From Paragonimus skrjabini miyazakii (taxonomy: Eukaryota > Platyhelminthes > Trematoda > Plagiorchiida > Troglotrematidae), in contig JTDE01000111.1 in NCBI GenBank assembly GCA_014338405.1, positions 8,198 through 72,197 on the forward strand: a stretch of 64,000 bases of DNA, given 5' to 3'. Each line of letters opens with the position of its first letter. Position 1 is the first letter of the stretch. Shown piece after piece: positions 33,690-46,300 of this stretch. The position numbers were made by a program, and so were the translations under genes. Under the pieces are notes generated by a model, which saw only the letters and a program-made list of their open reading frames with translations, had not been told where the DNA came from and made no database searches.

Positions 33690-35337
33690 GGTTACACTGA
33701 AGCCGAACGAAGGCTCTGGGGCCGTGACTACAGACGAAGATAGGTATGTCTAGAGGATGTCATTATTTGATGACAAAACAAAGTTTCAGCGAATAGGGAG
33801 AGTGGATAATGGTACTGAAATAGAGGATCGCATATGACGATATCTTCAACCGCACTAATGGTTAAAACTTATTGATGAAGTAACGTATAATTCTCTTAAG
33901 CTGTGTAGATCATTAACACCACAGCTTCACGATCTGTCGAAGACACAAGTCTGGGATGTCCCGTAAGCAAATTTTGGCAATGACAAACCCCGCTTGCCAT
34001 GAATTGGCACGTTGGCTAGTCGCTACTCTAACCCTATTAAGACAGAAATTTCAGACACAATCCATTAAGGAATTTTCTGAATTGGTCAATGACTTAAACA
34101 TAAGTAATCTTGCTAACGAATTCATATACTTTGCAGACGTTCAATCACTGTTCACGAACGTTCCGCCTCACGATACTTTTGATTACATTTGTGAGCTCGT
34201 TGAAATGAGCCATATTTCGTTGCCATTTCCGACCGATATATTGAAGGAAACTCCGCTGCTCTGTACTGAGAGTGTCAGTTTCCGTTTTCTGGAGCAGTCC
34301 TACCGTCAAATAGACGGAGTAGCCATGGAACGTCCACTGGGTCCCATTTTAGCAGACATTTTCATGATAAAAATTGGGCAACAGCTATCTACGGAGATAG
34401 GAAATTTGTCGTATTACAAACGTTATGTCGACGACACATTGATTTTCAGTCGATCTAAACAAGTGATAAATAACCTGATGCAACGATTAAATAGTTGTCG
34501 CCTTAGCTCTAAGGTTACTTGTGAATCAGAGGCCAACAACTGCCTGCTCTTTCTAGATATACTTGTAAATTGTCGAGAAGGTGGCTCGGTTAAAAGAACC
34601 GTCTATAAGGAATCTACGTGTTCCGGTCAATACTTAAAATTCAGCAAGTTCACATCGGTCTCACATAAAATAACACTTATGACTACTCTGTTTACACGAG
34701 CAAGGACAAACTGTGCGCATGACAGTCTGGCGGATGAAATGGACCTGATCACTTTTGTCTTACAGTCAAATGGCTACTCCAGAAGATTCAAAGATAAGCA
34801 CAGCAGACAAAAAGTGTCACCCGAAGAGGTGGTCACTATAGAGAAAAAGGTCTACATAAAACTGCCTTTTGAGTACGATTATATCACCCATCAAACAACA
34901 CAACAGTTGAGGAATTCAATTAAGCACACGTTCAATGCAGCTCAGAAGTTACTGTTGCACTCAATCAAAGGAGATTAGCTTATCGGTACCACCCCACACT
35001 GTGTTTACTAATTTATAAGTAACTGTGGAGAAAGTTACGTAAGCAGAAACGAGAGAGGCTTGAGCCCCAGAATGAAGGAACATTCGCCTAAATGGGTGCA
35101 GAATTCTACTTTACCCAAGATTGGCAATGTTATTGAAAAGCATAGGCAGCTAAATTCGTCAGTCGCTAGAAACGTCCTAATCACTGCCGTGTTATTGATC
35201 CCTCATGTGCACTCAGAAACTCGTTAAGTCATTCTAATCAAAGATTCTTACGGTTTCTTGAAGCAGTAACAATCAATCTACCCAGGCCAACTCTGTGTGT
35301 TCAGAAACAACTGTTTGTGAACTTGGCTGATGAATAG
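33690..35337 (+). pseudogene. Family A Penelope-like element: reverse transcriptase plus GIY-YIG endonuclease, decayed
   Basis: The N-terminal part is recognisable from about 33690 (VTLKPNEGSGAVTTDEDRY) but broken by stops near 33750 and 33830 and by a frameshift near 33960. From 33956 a 340-codon open frame covers the RT core: FADVQSLFTNVP (catalytic Asp61), GVAMERPLGPILADIFM (121-137), YKRYVDDT (154-161, catalytic YVDD) and FLDILV (199-204). PLEs normally have GS where ER stands in GVAMERPLGP. The frame stops at 34976. The same frame then resumes with a GIY-YIG domain (HCVY, stop, FISNCGESYVSR, MKEHSPKWVQ), where YIG has become YVS. A second frameshift near 35.2 kb leads to RFLEAVTINLPRPTLCVQKQLFVNLADE and a stop at 35335-35337. 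This end matches the 22.9 kb copy. No 3' terminal repeat was found. It cannot now make a full protein, but it is the best template for the family. Confidence 0.85.
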
Positions 35338-38300
35338 ACTTAATGATCTATCCTGGCCTGCCTATAGATTGCTCATTTTTTTAGTTGTATATTAAGAAAA
35401 ACCTATACATTTCATTGTAAATTTGGTACTGACGAGTCAATACAAATTGCTTGCATCTACCAATTTTTTCATTCTAATTGCTTTGTTCAAACTGTTCGAA
35501 GGAACCATTGTCTTAACTTTTCACTATCAGTATTGCCAGTATTGTTAGTTTTCCATTTTGATGAACTATTCTTCTTGGAAAATAACTTACCAAATGTTGA
35601 ATTTTAGCTCGTTTTCCGTAAGTTACCCATTTACAGATGTTCATCAAAAATAGGTAAGCAAATTCTGTCATTTCTGAGCCAGACAAATGAAGAAGTGCTG
35701 CAAATTCTAGGTAGAAACGGGTGAATACAAATCAACCACCAGCGTAGCTGTGCAGATTTTGGTTAAAAATGGTCAAAGATTTAATAAAGGTTGGCTTTTA
35801 AGATTTTCTTTTATAAGATACTATCATATTGATTGAAATTCTTTTGCAAACCAACGTAGGCTATCACGGGTCTGAGCATGATCACGTTGCATTACTGAAT
35901 CGTGTGGTCGTTCACTCACCGTTGCCTCTTTGGATGCCGGCCGACTCGGTTAACGTATAAGAAATTGCTTAATGAACAAAAGACAGCGTGCACATTTCAT
36001 GGATTTGCACAGATACGGAGTGAAGTATGTAATATTTTGATTTTGATTTTTCCGGAAAGTAACTGTCGGAGGATCTTTTGCTTGAAGCATATCTGCTGCG
36101 ATTCTAACCGAAATTTTCGCAGGCATAAAGCTCTGTTGGCCCATTAACAAACAGTAGTCGCAAGCTCTATCCTGATCGCAGCATATTATTGCGTAGAATT
36201 AACATAAACAGCTTCATTCATGGGAGACAACGCAGTAGTTGGGAGCCTCATGACAGAAGAGGTAGAATCTTGGCCCTGATTCTACTGAGTAGGTTATCTT
36301 ATACAGCCATTAAATATAGAACGCCAGTTTAACCAACCGAATAAACCGATCTGTTCGGAAATTCAAGCGTTTAAAAGTTATCCAGTCTACTAGACCTACA
36401 TTCATAACTTATTGAGCAAATGCATCGGTCACAGTTAATTGTAGTAGTCTGTTTTTAATGTGCTATAGAGTTTGGTCTTAACTTGAAAACCAGCTGAGGG
36501 ATGACGGAATATTTTGAGAACTTAACCGATGTCACACTGGACGACAAAGATAATGAGAAGCACCACTGAATAAGCCGCTGACTGATTACGGGAAATTTTA
36601 TCTACTTCAGTAAACTCGGTTATCCTTCAAGTGCCGTTTGAGCACTGCTGATTGCTACATCGATTACTGCGAAGCCAACCAGAAAAAAACTCATAATCAT
36701 AAGCTCACTTTGATCTGATGAACATTTGTTTATTTCTACTCAGAACCCATGGAGACCGTGCCGGAAATGGTAACTCACAATATGTTGGTCAGCAGCGCGG
36801 TCACTTATGAGTTGTTGCGAAAACAATTTATACATCTCCGATCTTGTGATAACTACTTAGAAAATAAGGCTGGCTAAATATTAATACAGAGTAAGCTGGT
36901 TTTATAGAAGACCAACATCACCGATCTAGATTGTCTTTCGCTGTTATTAGAACATTGATGTACGCTTGCGTTAGTTCCGGCCACCTTTCTGGACAACATC
37001 TAATTGTATACTAAGAACTACGGAAATAAATAAGAATTGTTCAGATACATACTACCTGTGTAACTGCTGTAATTGACGCTGATAAAACGAATATAAAAAT
37101 TGCAGCAGATTTGCTGCGATACAAGATTACGTTATTTACCAAATTTCAGAGGTCAATGGCTTTTGAGGTTTAGTGAATGCTTGGTTGAGGTAGAAAATGG
37201 AGATTTAAATATGTAGGGTTAGATTGATTGAAGTTAAAATGCAGCTTGTAGCGCATTACAGAATAAAATGTTAAGGAATGATGAGAAATTCTGCAGGCTA
37301 ATTCAAGTTTCATGGTATAAAAGGCTAGTCTGTGAAACAAGTCATCGGGTATGCCAGTAGAATGATTGTAGTCATTTTAGACTTACGGCGAACTGGATGA
37401 AATGAAATAACGATGTGGTAACGAGATTGTTCAAGTAACTTTTTCCAACGTCAACACAATTATAAACAAACCGAAAGTCGAAAAAATGACATTATGGGCA
37501 ACGAGGAATCTCCACCTAACATACAACACTTGGATCCGACCTTGATCGGGCGTTATGTCATATAGTCAAGGTCAAAGGTTTTATGCGGTCAGAATGGTTA
37601 TGATTAATCTGTTACTATGGAAGTTGTAAGTAATAAATTAACTTTTGTCAGAACACAGATTGGGTTGACACATTCAACTAGAAATTCATAAGGTGGTTAC
37701 CAACACGAGCTGGCGGATTGTGTTAGGTTGGACGGTGGTAACTCTGTGGACAGCCCGGAATTCTCGGGTGATATCACAGTGGTCAGTATTCGGGAGGTAT
37801 GTGGCAACTCGCCTATTAATCTTAAATATTAATCGATATGACTTTGTTGGTTCTTGGTAACGTCTAACCTTTGACCAGGTGTTCCATCATGTTGAATTCG
37901 ACTTGAGGGATGCACTGTAAAATTATAAATCTTGGCTTCAACAATAACCCATCTACACTTTAGATGGAATCCCTTACTGGGACGTTTAGTTAATTGAACT
38001 CTAAATCTAATAAGACGTTGTTTAAATGGTTCATTTTTGCTTCTACTAAGTAGAAAAGTTGATCGTTGTTCTCTATGAGCAAATCATCACGCTTCTAGAA
38101 TCATACATATTGTGGTTTTGTAGTCGTACATGATAGTTATGACCGCTTCCACTTGCATGTTCACGCAGACTTATGTAGCACTAATGGCAACTCCCGTCCT
38201 TGTTTTGGTATTCATAATTTTTATGAGGTATGCTCACTACTAGACGCATCAAGCAGGAGGCGCAAAGAAGCAACCTTTTATTTTTACACTTTTAGTACAG

Positions 38301-39912
38301 CGATGCCCAGCAGGAAATAAAGTATTTGCGTTGGGTGCCTGAGAATCCTGCCTGTGTGTACACCGACAGACAAGCAAAAACCAAGTGCATTTGTGAGCCT
38401 CCATTAATCATGTGATTGAGTGAAACTGTGTGGAGTTAATCAATAAGTACTGCTGGACCATCTGCATGTTTATAACTTAGTAGCAATTCTGAACTACAAA
38501 CTTCTCAAATGATAAGTGTCACCAGTGTGACTAACACCATTGATGACAACTTCGAGACAATAAGACGTGACAGAATCGATTAAAAGTAGGCTGAAGTAAT
38601 TTAGTTATTTTAGAACGACAAGCGGGCTCCTGTAGCTACATTCTGATAGAATCTGATAAATACTCATTGCGAATGGCAAGTATACAATCTCAAAAGCACA
38701 TTTAGAAGTGATCATCATTCAACGTAGGTTCGAAAAGTTAGTAGAATTATTGTATCCACGTTTAAAAATAAATCATTTATTTCAACTTTCATGAAGTACA
38801 CATTTTCCGTGAACATTATACACGAGCTGATATCAGTTGTCTTACAGTAGATCCTTTATATCTCGATATTTGGTCCAACTGTCTTGACAGTCAACCACTC
38901 TTCAGTGTTATGTACTTATGTTTTGCTTATACGAGGAACCTATTGCCCGTTGAGAATGATGAAACATGAATACCCTATATAAATAAGTTAACAAACTACG
39001 TTTAATACCAGAACAATGAGAACACAATCTCAGCGTAAACATGCGAGACAAATCAGCTATTCAGTTTATTGAACACAAACCCGCAGTGATTAATTAATTC
39101 AATTTGAATGCATTTGGAAACGCAGTGAACAAAATGTTTGAGTTGAACGCTATCTTGTAAAACGTGAAAAAAAAGAAAGGTTGAGAGGCCTTGTAACTTG
39201 ACGAACAATGTTAAAAGTGAAAAATAAGTAGGACAATGTTAATTGAAACCGAACACGCAAATCTCCGCTTGTCTATCGACGGTAATTGTGTCAGCGACGT
39301 GTTACTGATGTACATGAAAACCAGTCAAGTATGTTTTTAACTGAGAGTAACGAACTTCATTAGATTTTATTATCCAAAATACAATACAATCCCATGAGAG
39401 ACCATTCAAGACGTGTACCAGACAACATTGTATCAATAAAATCATCTGGAAATATTTAGCAGCTGTGAGTAGTTGAGTCATCAGATAAGAAACGTAGTCT
39501 GGCTTAAGTCAGATCGGAATTGGAAAATTTAACAAAGAGTAACTTCTCTTCATTCAGATGAAATCGTCGAATGAATAACATTTGCTTAAAGTATGAGCCA
39601 AACTCACCCCCAAATTGAATTGTGATATCCATGAGTCGGTTGACAGGTAGGTTACGGAGCGGATAACTGGAAAACTCGATTACCAGTTTACAGCACGAAT
39701 CAAGAATTATTTCTAGGGTAAATAGTTTAGATGAGGATGATGCAGGTTTTCTAGTTCACGATCATGTTCTACTTTTGAAAAAAGGAATGCTGTTCTCCAA
39801 AAACATTTTAATGGTTGGTCTAGTCTGCACAATTGATGATCTTAATCTCTTCAATGGCAAGATGATTTCCTAATCAGTACAGTGAAACATTTTCCTGGAC
39901 AGATTCCATATC
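35338..39912. other. Long stretch without a supported gene
   Basis: Includes about 120 bp that could be the 3' flank of the PLE, with no hammerhead unit in it. CTGACGAG at 35432 lacks the other hammerhead parts. Open frames at 35.9-36.15 kb overlap on both strands and show no motif. Otherwise nothing was recognised. Confidence 0.35.
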
Positions 39913-39931
39913 CGACAGACAGACAGACAGA
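39913..39931. repeat. Short (GACA)n microsatellite
   Basis: About four and a half tandem GACA units. No other simple-sequence tract of note was seen nearby. Confidence 0.7.
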
Positions 39932-40195
39932 TTTTGCGTGAGTTGATGTGTTCTATGAGAGACGGAGGTTGGTGAATTGGAACCAAGTTACTTGTTAATA
40001 TGGGCAGTGCACATATTTTCTCAGCCATCTTTCTGTTGTCTGCAATAGTTGTTAACGTTGATTGCTATCGCTTATCAGCAAAAAGTTGAACAGAATGTCA
40101 CAGATAAAATTGCCAATTATGAAGAGTTACACAACATTTGTCCACTTCCGAACTGATGACATTCCGTTATCGTCTCCCTCAATAACGCTGACTGA

Positions 40196-40552
40196 ATGTT
40201 CTATTTGGCTGTTCATCCATGCTGTCCTTTGGGCGCTAGACGGAATGAAATTGTTTTGGCGCGCCAGATGCTCTATCGGCACCGTGTTGAACCAACGCAG
40301 ATTTACACTGTCCTCTTGTTCTCGATTGTCTGGCAATTGGTGACTGTCCCGTCTATCTTCCAGGCATCTATATACACCCTACGCCCATGGTACTACCAGT
40401 GCTGGCTAATGTGCAGAGAGATTTTGGAAGGGATATTTCATGTCATGTGTGCTGACGGTATCTATGAAACAGGCAGTGTACCGATATTACTGATTCCTGC
40501 GACGCCTATCCAGAAACATTGTATTTCACGAGTTATCTTTGAGGTAGGTTAA
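40196..40552 (+). CDS. Candidate exon or ORF with possible membrane segments (118 codons)
   Basis: A plus-strand frame open for 118 codons, with a hydrophobic stretch YTVLLFSIVWQLVTVPSIF in the middle and many Cys and Trp. It ends at GAGGTAGGTT, which could be a splice donor with the exon ending at GAG. A hydrophilic minus-strand frame (40127-40336) overlaps the first half, so the strand is uncertain. No family was recognised. Confidence 0.25.
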   Translation: MFYLAVHPCCPLGARRNEIVLARQMLYRHRVEPTQIYTVLLFSIVWQLVTVPSIFQASIYTLRPWYYQCWLMCREILEGIFHVMCADGIYETGSVPILLIPATPIQKHCISRVIFEVG

Positions 40553-40950
40553 GAACCTTCATTTTGCAGGTTTCCGTAATCTTAAGCTCCAGTTAAAAGC
40601 AATTGACGTAGCTGCTGGTGACTTAATTTCATTCGGGCATATTTTGTTTAAAGAAAGAGGTTAATGCTATTGCTTTCACCATTGCACGGCGTGTCCCACA
40701 ATCAGTAGCTCAGATGAAATTTTAGTCAAACGCACGGTTAATGAACATCTAAAATATTGCATCAACGTAGCACGAATTAAATCAGCTAGAGAAATTAAAG
40801 CCAGCTTTGTAATATTTTAGGGCAAATTGACCATATAGTTTTACAAGTGATCAAACGGTTTCTAACGGTTGGAAACAGTGATGGTATTGTTCGTAGTTTG
40901 GGTTGAGTATTTGTACATTGAGGTTTCCGCTAAACTCGGAATTTAGATCA

Positions 40951-40987
40951 CAATCTTTTCGTCACCAAACAAGGTGATGTCATCAGT
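40951..40987 (-). repeat. Family B terminal motif: CTGATGA-hairpin-GAAA
   Basis: Minus-strand CTGATGA is followed by a hairpin (TCACC/GGTGA, six-base loop) and then GAAA. It lies 3' of the family B PLE coding remnant and in the same orientation. The flank (GCTGAAATACGCACTGATGA) matches that of the inverted copy at 42.2 kb. It resembles a hammerhead core with stem II, but there is no proper stem III and GTC cleavage site. Confidence 0.5.
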
Positions 40988-41009
40988 GCGTATTTCAGCT
41001 CGTAAGTAT

Positions 41010-41449
41010 GAGCGTGAGATGCAGTGCAGTGTGATGGATGCCTCCACATTTATACCGGAGTGAACTGACCCTCCGATCTGAATTCTGATTGGTCCCTTTG
41101 TTGTTTCGAACTTTGGCCTAAATTACCACTGCCTCTTTATGTTGCACTAAAAATTTGACCTGAAACTCGATTGGTTATATCCTACACCTCTTGAGCTTTC
41201 CATCTGGGGTCTGACTGACCGCTTCCTATTGCTGTTGAACTTTGGTCCTTAATCTAATAGGTTGGTCATTGTTCTTTGATTAGATAGGTCACCTCTGTTT
41301 TTGAAGTTCGATTCGGCTGATTATCCATTGTCCCGTTTTGATAACTGGTCCGATCTGTTCAAGTTGCTCAGTTAGCGTTTACCAGCAATTTAGCGTGACG
41401 GCGCTTACACCTCCTCATATTATTGATTCGCATTGTGTCATAGATATTT
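41010..41449 (-). mobile_element. Probable 3' untranslated part of the family B PLE
   Basis: Lies between the end of the GIY-YIG remnant and the terminal motif on the minus strand. It contains degenerate repeated phrases (variants of GACCAATC and CCAAAGTTC). It has no coding content of its own. Confidence 0.35.
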
Positions 41450-42019
41450 ACTTGCTGAATATCAGTTTTATTAACCCGAATGATGTGTACCAGGTCTCGA
41501 GAAATTCTCTTAAATGTCTGATGTTTGCTTCAGTAAGAAGGTCCGAGTTACTCAGGTTGAATTTGTGTCCAGTTTAGTCTTCGTGGACGGAGATCAAAGA
41601 AAATTGATTTTGTCCGTTGATGATCAGTTGTTGTTCATGAATCCGTGTTGATGACTTACTTCCCGTTTGGCCGGTGTGAAGTAGTCCGCAGCAAGTGCAT
41701 TAGATATTGTATATACTGTTTCTTCTATCAGATGGTTTGATTTATTACTCTGGTTTTTGTAGTACTCCTCGTATTTTTGCTGTTGGTTTGTGCACTAATG
41801 TGATACCTTATGGTATCAAAATTTTTGCGGTCACTTCTGACATGGATTTGATGTATGGCGGTGTAATTCCTTTCGTTGATGGTCCCCTGGGAACTTCAAT
41901 CTCTCTTTCTGCAACAAACTCCGTGAGATGAGGTCATGCGGGTGGCGGTTGCGAAAAAGTACTCGGTACAAGTGCTTTTCTCTGTTTCTTCGGAGCTGTT
42001 TTGTGTTCCAGTGTTTCAT
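41450..42019 (-). pseudogene. Family B Penelope-like element: GIY-YIG endonuclease remnant
   Basis: Minus strand. One frame reads GITPPYIKSMSEVTAKILIP, then SIYNI (GIY position), CTCCGLLHTGQTG (YIG position), STRIHEQQLIINGQNQFSLISVHED, TGHKFNLSNSDLLTEANIRHLREFLETWYTSFG. This is the usual order of a PLE C-terminus, including the TRI-EH segment and the REFLE-W tail. In-frame TAA stops occur at 41810-41808, 41702-41700 and 41576-41574. Upstream, after a frameshift near 41.87 kb, HLYRVLFRNRHPHDLISRSL corresponds to the linker between RT and endonuclease. No RT core remains. The sequence differs clearly from family A, so this is a second lineage. Confidence 0.75.
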
Positions 42020-42221
42020 CTCTTCTAAAAAGATTTCGAATGCAGACTGATTGGTTGCTGTGTAAGTTAGGGAGTTGGTCCGTTACTTTCTGTAAACTGA
42101 GGTATCCAGTATTCCATTAGGCCTGTGGCTGATTAATACACTCAAGAACGGTATGTAAGTGCAAGCATCTATCACACTCCATCAAAACGGACGCTAAAAC
42201 TTATACGCTCAAGCAATTACG

Positions 42222-42258
42222 CAGTGATGATTTCACCTTATTTTGTAATGAAACCTTT
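42222..42258 (+). repeat. Family B terminal motif, inverted copy
   Basis: GTGATGA, a decayed hairpin (TTTCACC...TTGTAAT) and GAAAC, with flanks like those of the 40.95 kb motif but in the opposite orientation. It bounds the family B remnant on its 5' side. An inverted 5' terminal repeat fits PLE architecture. Confidence 0.45.
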
Positions 42259-42959
42259 GCAACCTAAATGCCAAGCCCGACGAACATCCCAATAACTGAT
42301 ATCAAATACGGAATTGCTGGTTAGAAAAGAGGCAGTCTAACCTTGAGGGTGGCTGCACATCTTTTTCTCGATCAACAACAGATTACATGATGCCATGTTT
42401 ACCAGTCATGTATCTTGATAGCCTTGGGTATGATTTTAAAGACGCTGCCCATGTTCAATGTTGAATCTTAATATGTCACGGACGATCGATATTGTCTCAT
42501 ATAATCAGGTTATTGTCTTCATCCCGCGCTAGCATTCACATATGTTATTTTCGTTGTTCAACCTATAGTGTTCCTTAAGGACTTGCCTGATAAGCGTACC
42601 TTTAGCTTCTATCGGACGGGTGAATGTTTTTTTTAACTGAACACTTCAGACGTCCACATAGATCCATTTTTTTGACGAAACAAACGAGACGATTTTAAAT
42701 GCTGTGAGTGAAGAAGTTCTATCTTGTAAATAATGTGATGCGGTGTAATAGACTTGTCAATGAACTTTTCTGGCATTTTCACAAACACTATCAAAACAGC
42801 TACTCACAGGCTGGAGTAAATGCTATCGATTATATTGAGCAGTACAAGGGAATCCTAACGTAACGTTACTCTTGATATAAATAAATGTTTTCGAATATAT
42901 TGCCTCATGTTATATTTTATGAACATTACTGTATTGAAACTAGAATTGAAAGTTAACCG
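42259..42959. other. Non-coding stretch
   Basis: No supported gene or repeat beyond the family B flank. Confidence 0.35.
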
Positions 42960-42989
42960 TTGAGCTGCAATCACGGTGATCAATGCTTA

Positions 42990-43130
42990 CTAGTTTTGAA
43001 AGTTAGACTTGAAAAAGCCCTATCATTCCACAAGATACCTGAGGGCCAATTAGATATTGTCTGTAAAATACGATGTGATTGCCTACAAAGAGTTATGTGG
43101 CTGAAAAGGCTACTCCTTCTGGATCAGTTA
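42990..43130 (+). pseudogene. Possible third GIY-YIG (PLE-like) remnant
   Basis: The plus-strand frame reads DIVCKIRCDCLQ, resembling the V-Y-K-I-x-C-x-C start of a PLE GIY-YIG domain. After a one-base shift the next codons read KSYVAEKA, in the place of the (K)SYVGET/YIG motif. Downstream similarity fades. The surrounding 117-codon frame (42960-43313) has no other recognisable part. Short and frameshifted, so tentative. Confidence 0.35.
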
Positions 43131-43319
43131 ATTGTGGTCACACCTATACACAAACCATTCTATGTTGTTACTTTGATCACTTCTAAAATCGTTAATCTTA
43201 CCATGTTTGATCAGCTGTCCTTGACCGCTCAACCTAAAAACACTCTCGTTGAGGCAACAAATGGCTTGATAAAAACGTACAACGGTCAAATAGATGAGTG
43301 CACAGCATGTTAAAAACCC

Positions 43320-46300
43320 GAAAGAAACTTCGAAAACGATAAACCACCAGAGCTGACAGGTGGTAGGTATACACCCAAATAATTGCTGAACAAATTAAAC
43401 CATCAAGGTAATGACCGTTTAACTGACCAGTTGAATCAGACGTGTTTGATTAAACTAATTTTAATGACAGACGTTCTGAGAGACCAGTTGACAAGACCAA
43501 AGCGGAAGCTCATGGAATTGTCAGGTTCATTAACGTCCGACGCAGGCGGTTGTGAAACAGAATGTGGGCTGACTTAATTTTACATGCTTTTTAGGTTGTA
43601 ACACTAATTACTAGTTCAAATTATTTGTAAATATTTCATGTAACCTAATTGATGGACCACGTGAAATGTGGTTTTGAAACGCCAGTCGGGAACAAAATTT
43701 TAATTCAATCTTCTAGCGTTCTGACAAGCCAAGGTTTCAGAAAACGTGTGCAGTCACATAAATTTGAAATCACTGTTCAGTGTGGATTCAGTTTTGTTGG
43801 GAAACTGGGTCTGTGGAGTGATCGGTGGTATTCAACCCGGCAAACTGGCAGACTGATCGTCTTTTCAAAACACCAGTAAATTATAATTTTGTTGGTATAA
43901 CTGGACGAAGTGCTAATGACTATTTTCTCTGGGAGATCCCTTATCACTCTTCCTCCTCTCACATTCAAGATTTATTAACATTAGCCCTTGTCCTTTTAAA
44001 AGATTCCGTACTAATGGTTCACTCTAGTCATTTGGTATTTTAGTTTCAAAACCAATGGTCGGTTGTAGACAAAATTTAGTGTTTGCATATTTCATTAATT
44101 CTAGCCTGCTTGGTGCCTAATGCTTGTATTCTTTCTTAGTCATTCAGCATGATTTGTAATGTTTAGTTGACCAGTCGTAGTTAATCTTTGGCTGAAGTGT
44201 GTGGAGCGGTTAAGGATTCTGTCATGAAAGACAGCCTTCCACTCAATTTGAAACAATGTTTTACTCAAAGGAACTGCACATGTGTGCTTGGAAGAAATTC
44301 ATAAACTTATAATGTGTAAAGTAATACTATATTAAATAGGTGACACTATGAATAAAAAGTGCGGTTTACAAGTAGTCAACGTAAACGTTTTCCAATACAC
44401 CATTTCTATCCGAAGTATCCGTGTCTTGTATGCAGACTATGTTAACCCTGTGGAAAACAATCACTGTCTACTTCAATTATCCATGTCAATAATTCACATA
44501 GGAAGGATTACCATATTCTCAAAACTTGATGTACCATAAAGTTTACACCAGCTGTTTGTAGGGCGACTAAACGGAAGTTTGATAGATTCGCTCATTAAAA
44601 TTCACTTCACAACTCAACAAATAAGATGACGAAAAGAGGAAGCATATTCCTATGAAGAATTATGTGACTGGTTATTCTGAGTGACAGACTTAACCACATG
44701 TTAAATGAACCGTTCTGTCTAAGATTGCTTTGCACGGAAAGTTAATGTTCATCTCTGCCAAAAATTGCCTAGTTGTACGACAAAATGCTGATTGACAAAA
44801 GGCTGATTGAACAAAACATTTCTGTTACGCAGTTTTGCTGACAGTTGATCAAAATATTTTATATTTTCTCCTCATTACTCCGAAGAGTTGGATTTTTCAT
44901 AGATTGCTCCGGGACTAACCAGCACGATAGCATAACTTTCCCTAGGGAAATTCATTGATCTAAGGAGAGTGCACTCGACTAGAAAAAAGACACGTATTTG
45001 TTGAACCGGAAGCAATATATTGCCTAGTCGCAAGCCCAAAAATAGAATAGTAACGCAAAAATTAATTAAAATAGGATAGCTGTGAAGATCTCTTAACCAG
45101 GAGCAATGCTTAATAACAGATGGCGGTGACAACAAAGCCTGTGCGTTTGTGTGCACCTTAACTGGAAGAAAAACCGCCAAGGCACCTCCGACTGCGATTA
45201 TTTTTTTCCAAAAATATTGCGTTGACGCTTGGGTTATCGAACAAAACCTTATTTTCGAATGTTTTTATAGTTTTCCATCCATCGAGTTTACGGAGCATTT
45301 GACCGCAATCACTTCACGTCGAAAAATGAATTTTTGTGTTCACCTTGATGTCAAGTTGAGTATGACATACAAAGTATGCGATTACTTAACTCCTGCTTAA
45401 GTTCACACATAGCGGCATATGGGGATTTTATCGAAACATTGAGTGATACTACAATACTTTGAGTGTATTTTGCAATTTACCGGTTGCTTCGGCTATTCCC
45501 AGGTCGTGAATTGTAAATCGATCCAAAGCGATCGCCTGCCTGTAGACAACGAATACACCACCTTCGCTGAGTCCCCGCGGGTTCAGTGGGTTCTCGGAAA
45601 ATGATTTCTGCAAATAAAAGGAGTCAAACTGTAAAGCGCTATCTATTTGTGTTAATTTTCACTAATAAAATAATCCATGGAAAGAACACTTAGTTTAATG
45701 GTATCCGAGTGAATGTAACTTCAGATAACGAAAGCAGTGGTTTCAAGGAAAAAGCGCACGTATGCTAAAATCTCTAAACTCAATCAGTTGGTTCTGTATA
45801 ATTTCTTTGAAATGAACAACTGTCTGCGAAATATAAAACATCCCGAGTTTATATTTAAACTTCTCGTTATTTGGCTCTTTTAGTATAAACACATATAGTA
45901 GTGTGCTGTCATGACAGCTGCCCGTACAACAAAATGCTGCTTTGTTGAAGAACATATCGTCATCAAATATCTCCGTAAGTTAGAGTGGACTATTTGTTAA
46001 CTACTATAAATGTGTACGAAATGGTAGCCTCATAACGCTAAAAACTATCGGTACCCCTCCACAAGTGTATTGGCTATTGTAAGATGTAAAGCATGAACCG
46101 CGGCTCAGTATATCAAGCTTACTGGTTTAGGTTTGGTGTGACCAAAAGAATAGGAGACATGTTCATCTTATGATATGGATAAAGTAATCTAACAGAAATG
46201 AGATGGTGTTATCTTCGACCACTGGTCGGGAAAATTATCAGATGAAGTTTGTTCAGCCAACTTCTGTTGGGCAGGCAGTTTGATGATAATAATGTGTCAT

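Noticed and set aside
35426..35450. Second hammerhead downstream of the PLE (TACTGACGAG)
   Set aside because: Only the CTGACGAG string is present; no stem II, GAA or cleavage-site partner follows.
41010..41340. Tandem repeat array with GACCAATC/CCAAAGTTC-like phrases
   Set aside because: The phrases are too degenerate and unevenly spaced to define a repeat unit; kept only as probable PLE 3' sequence.
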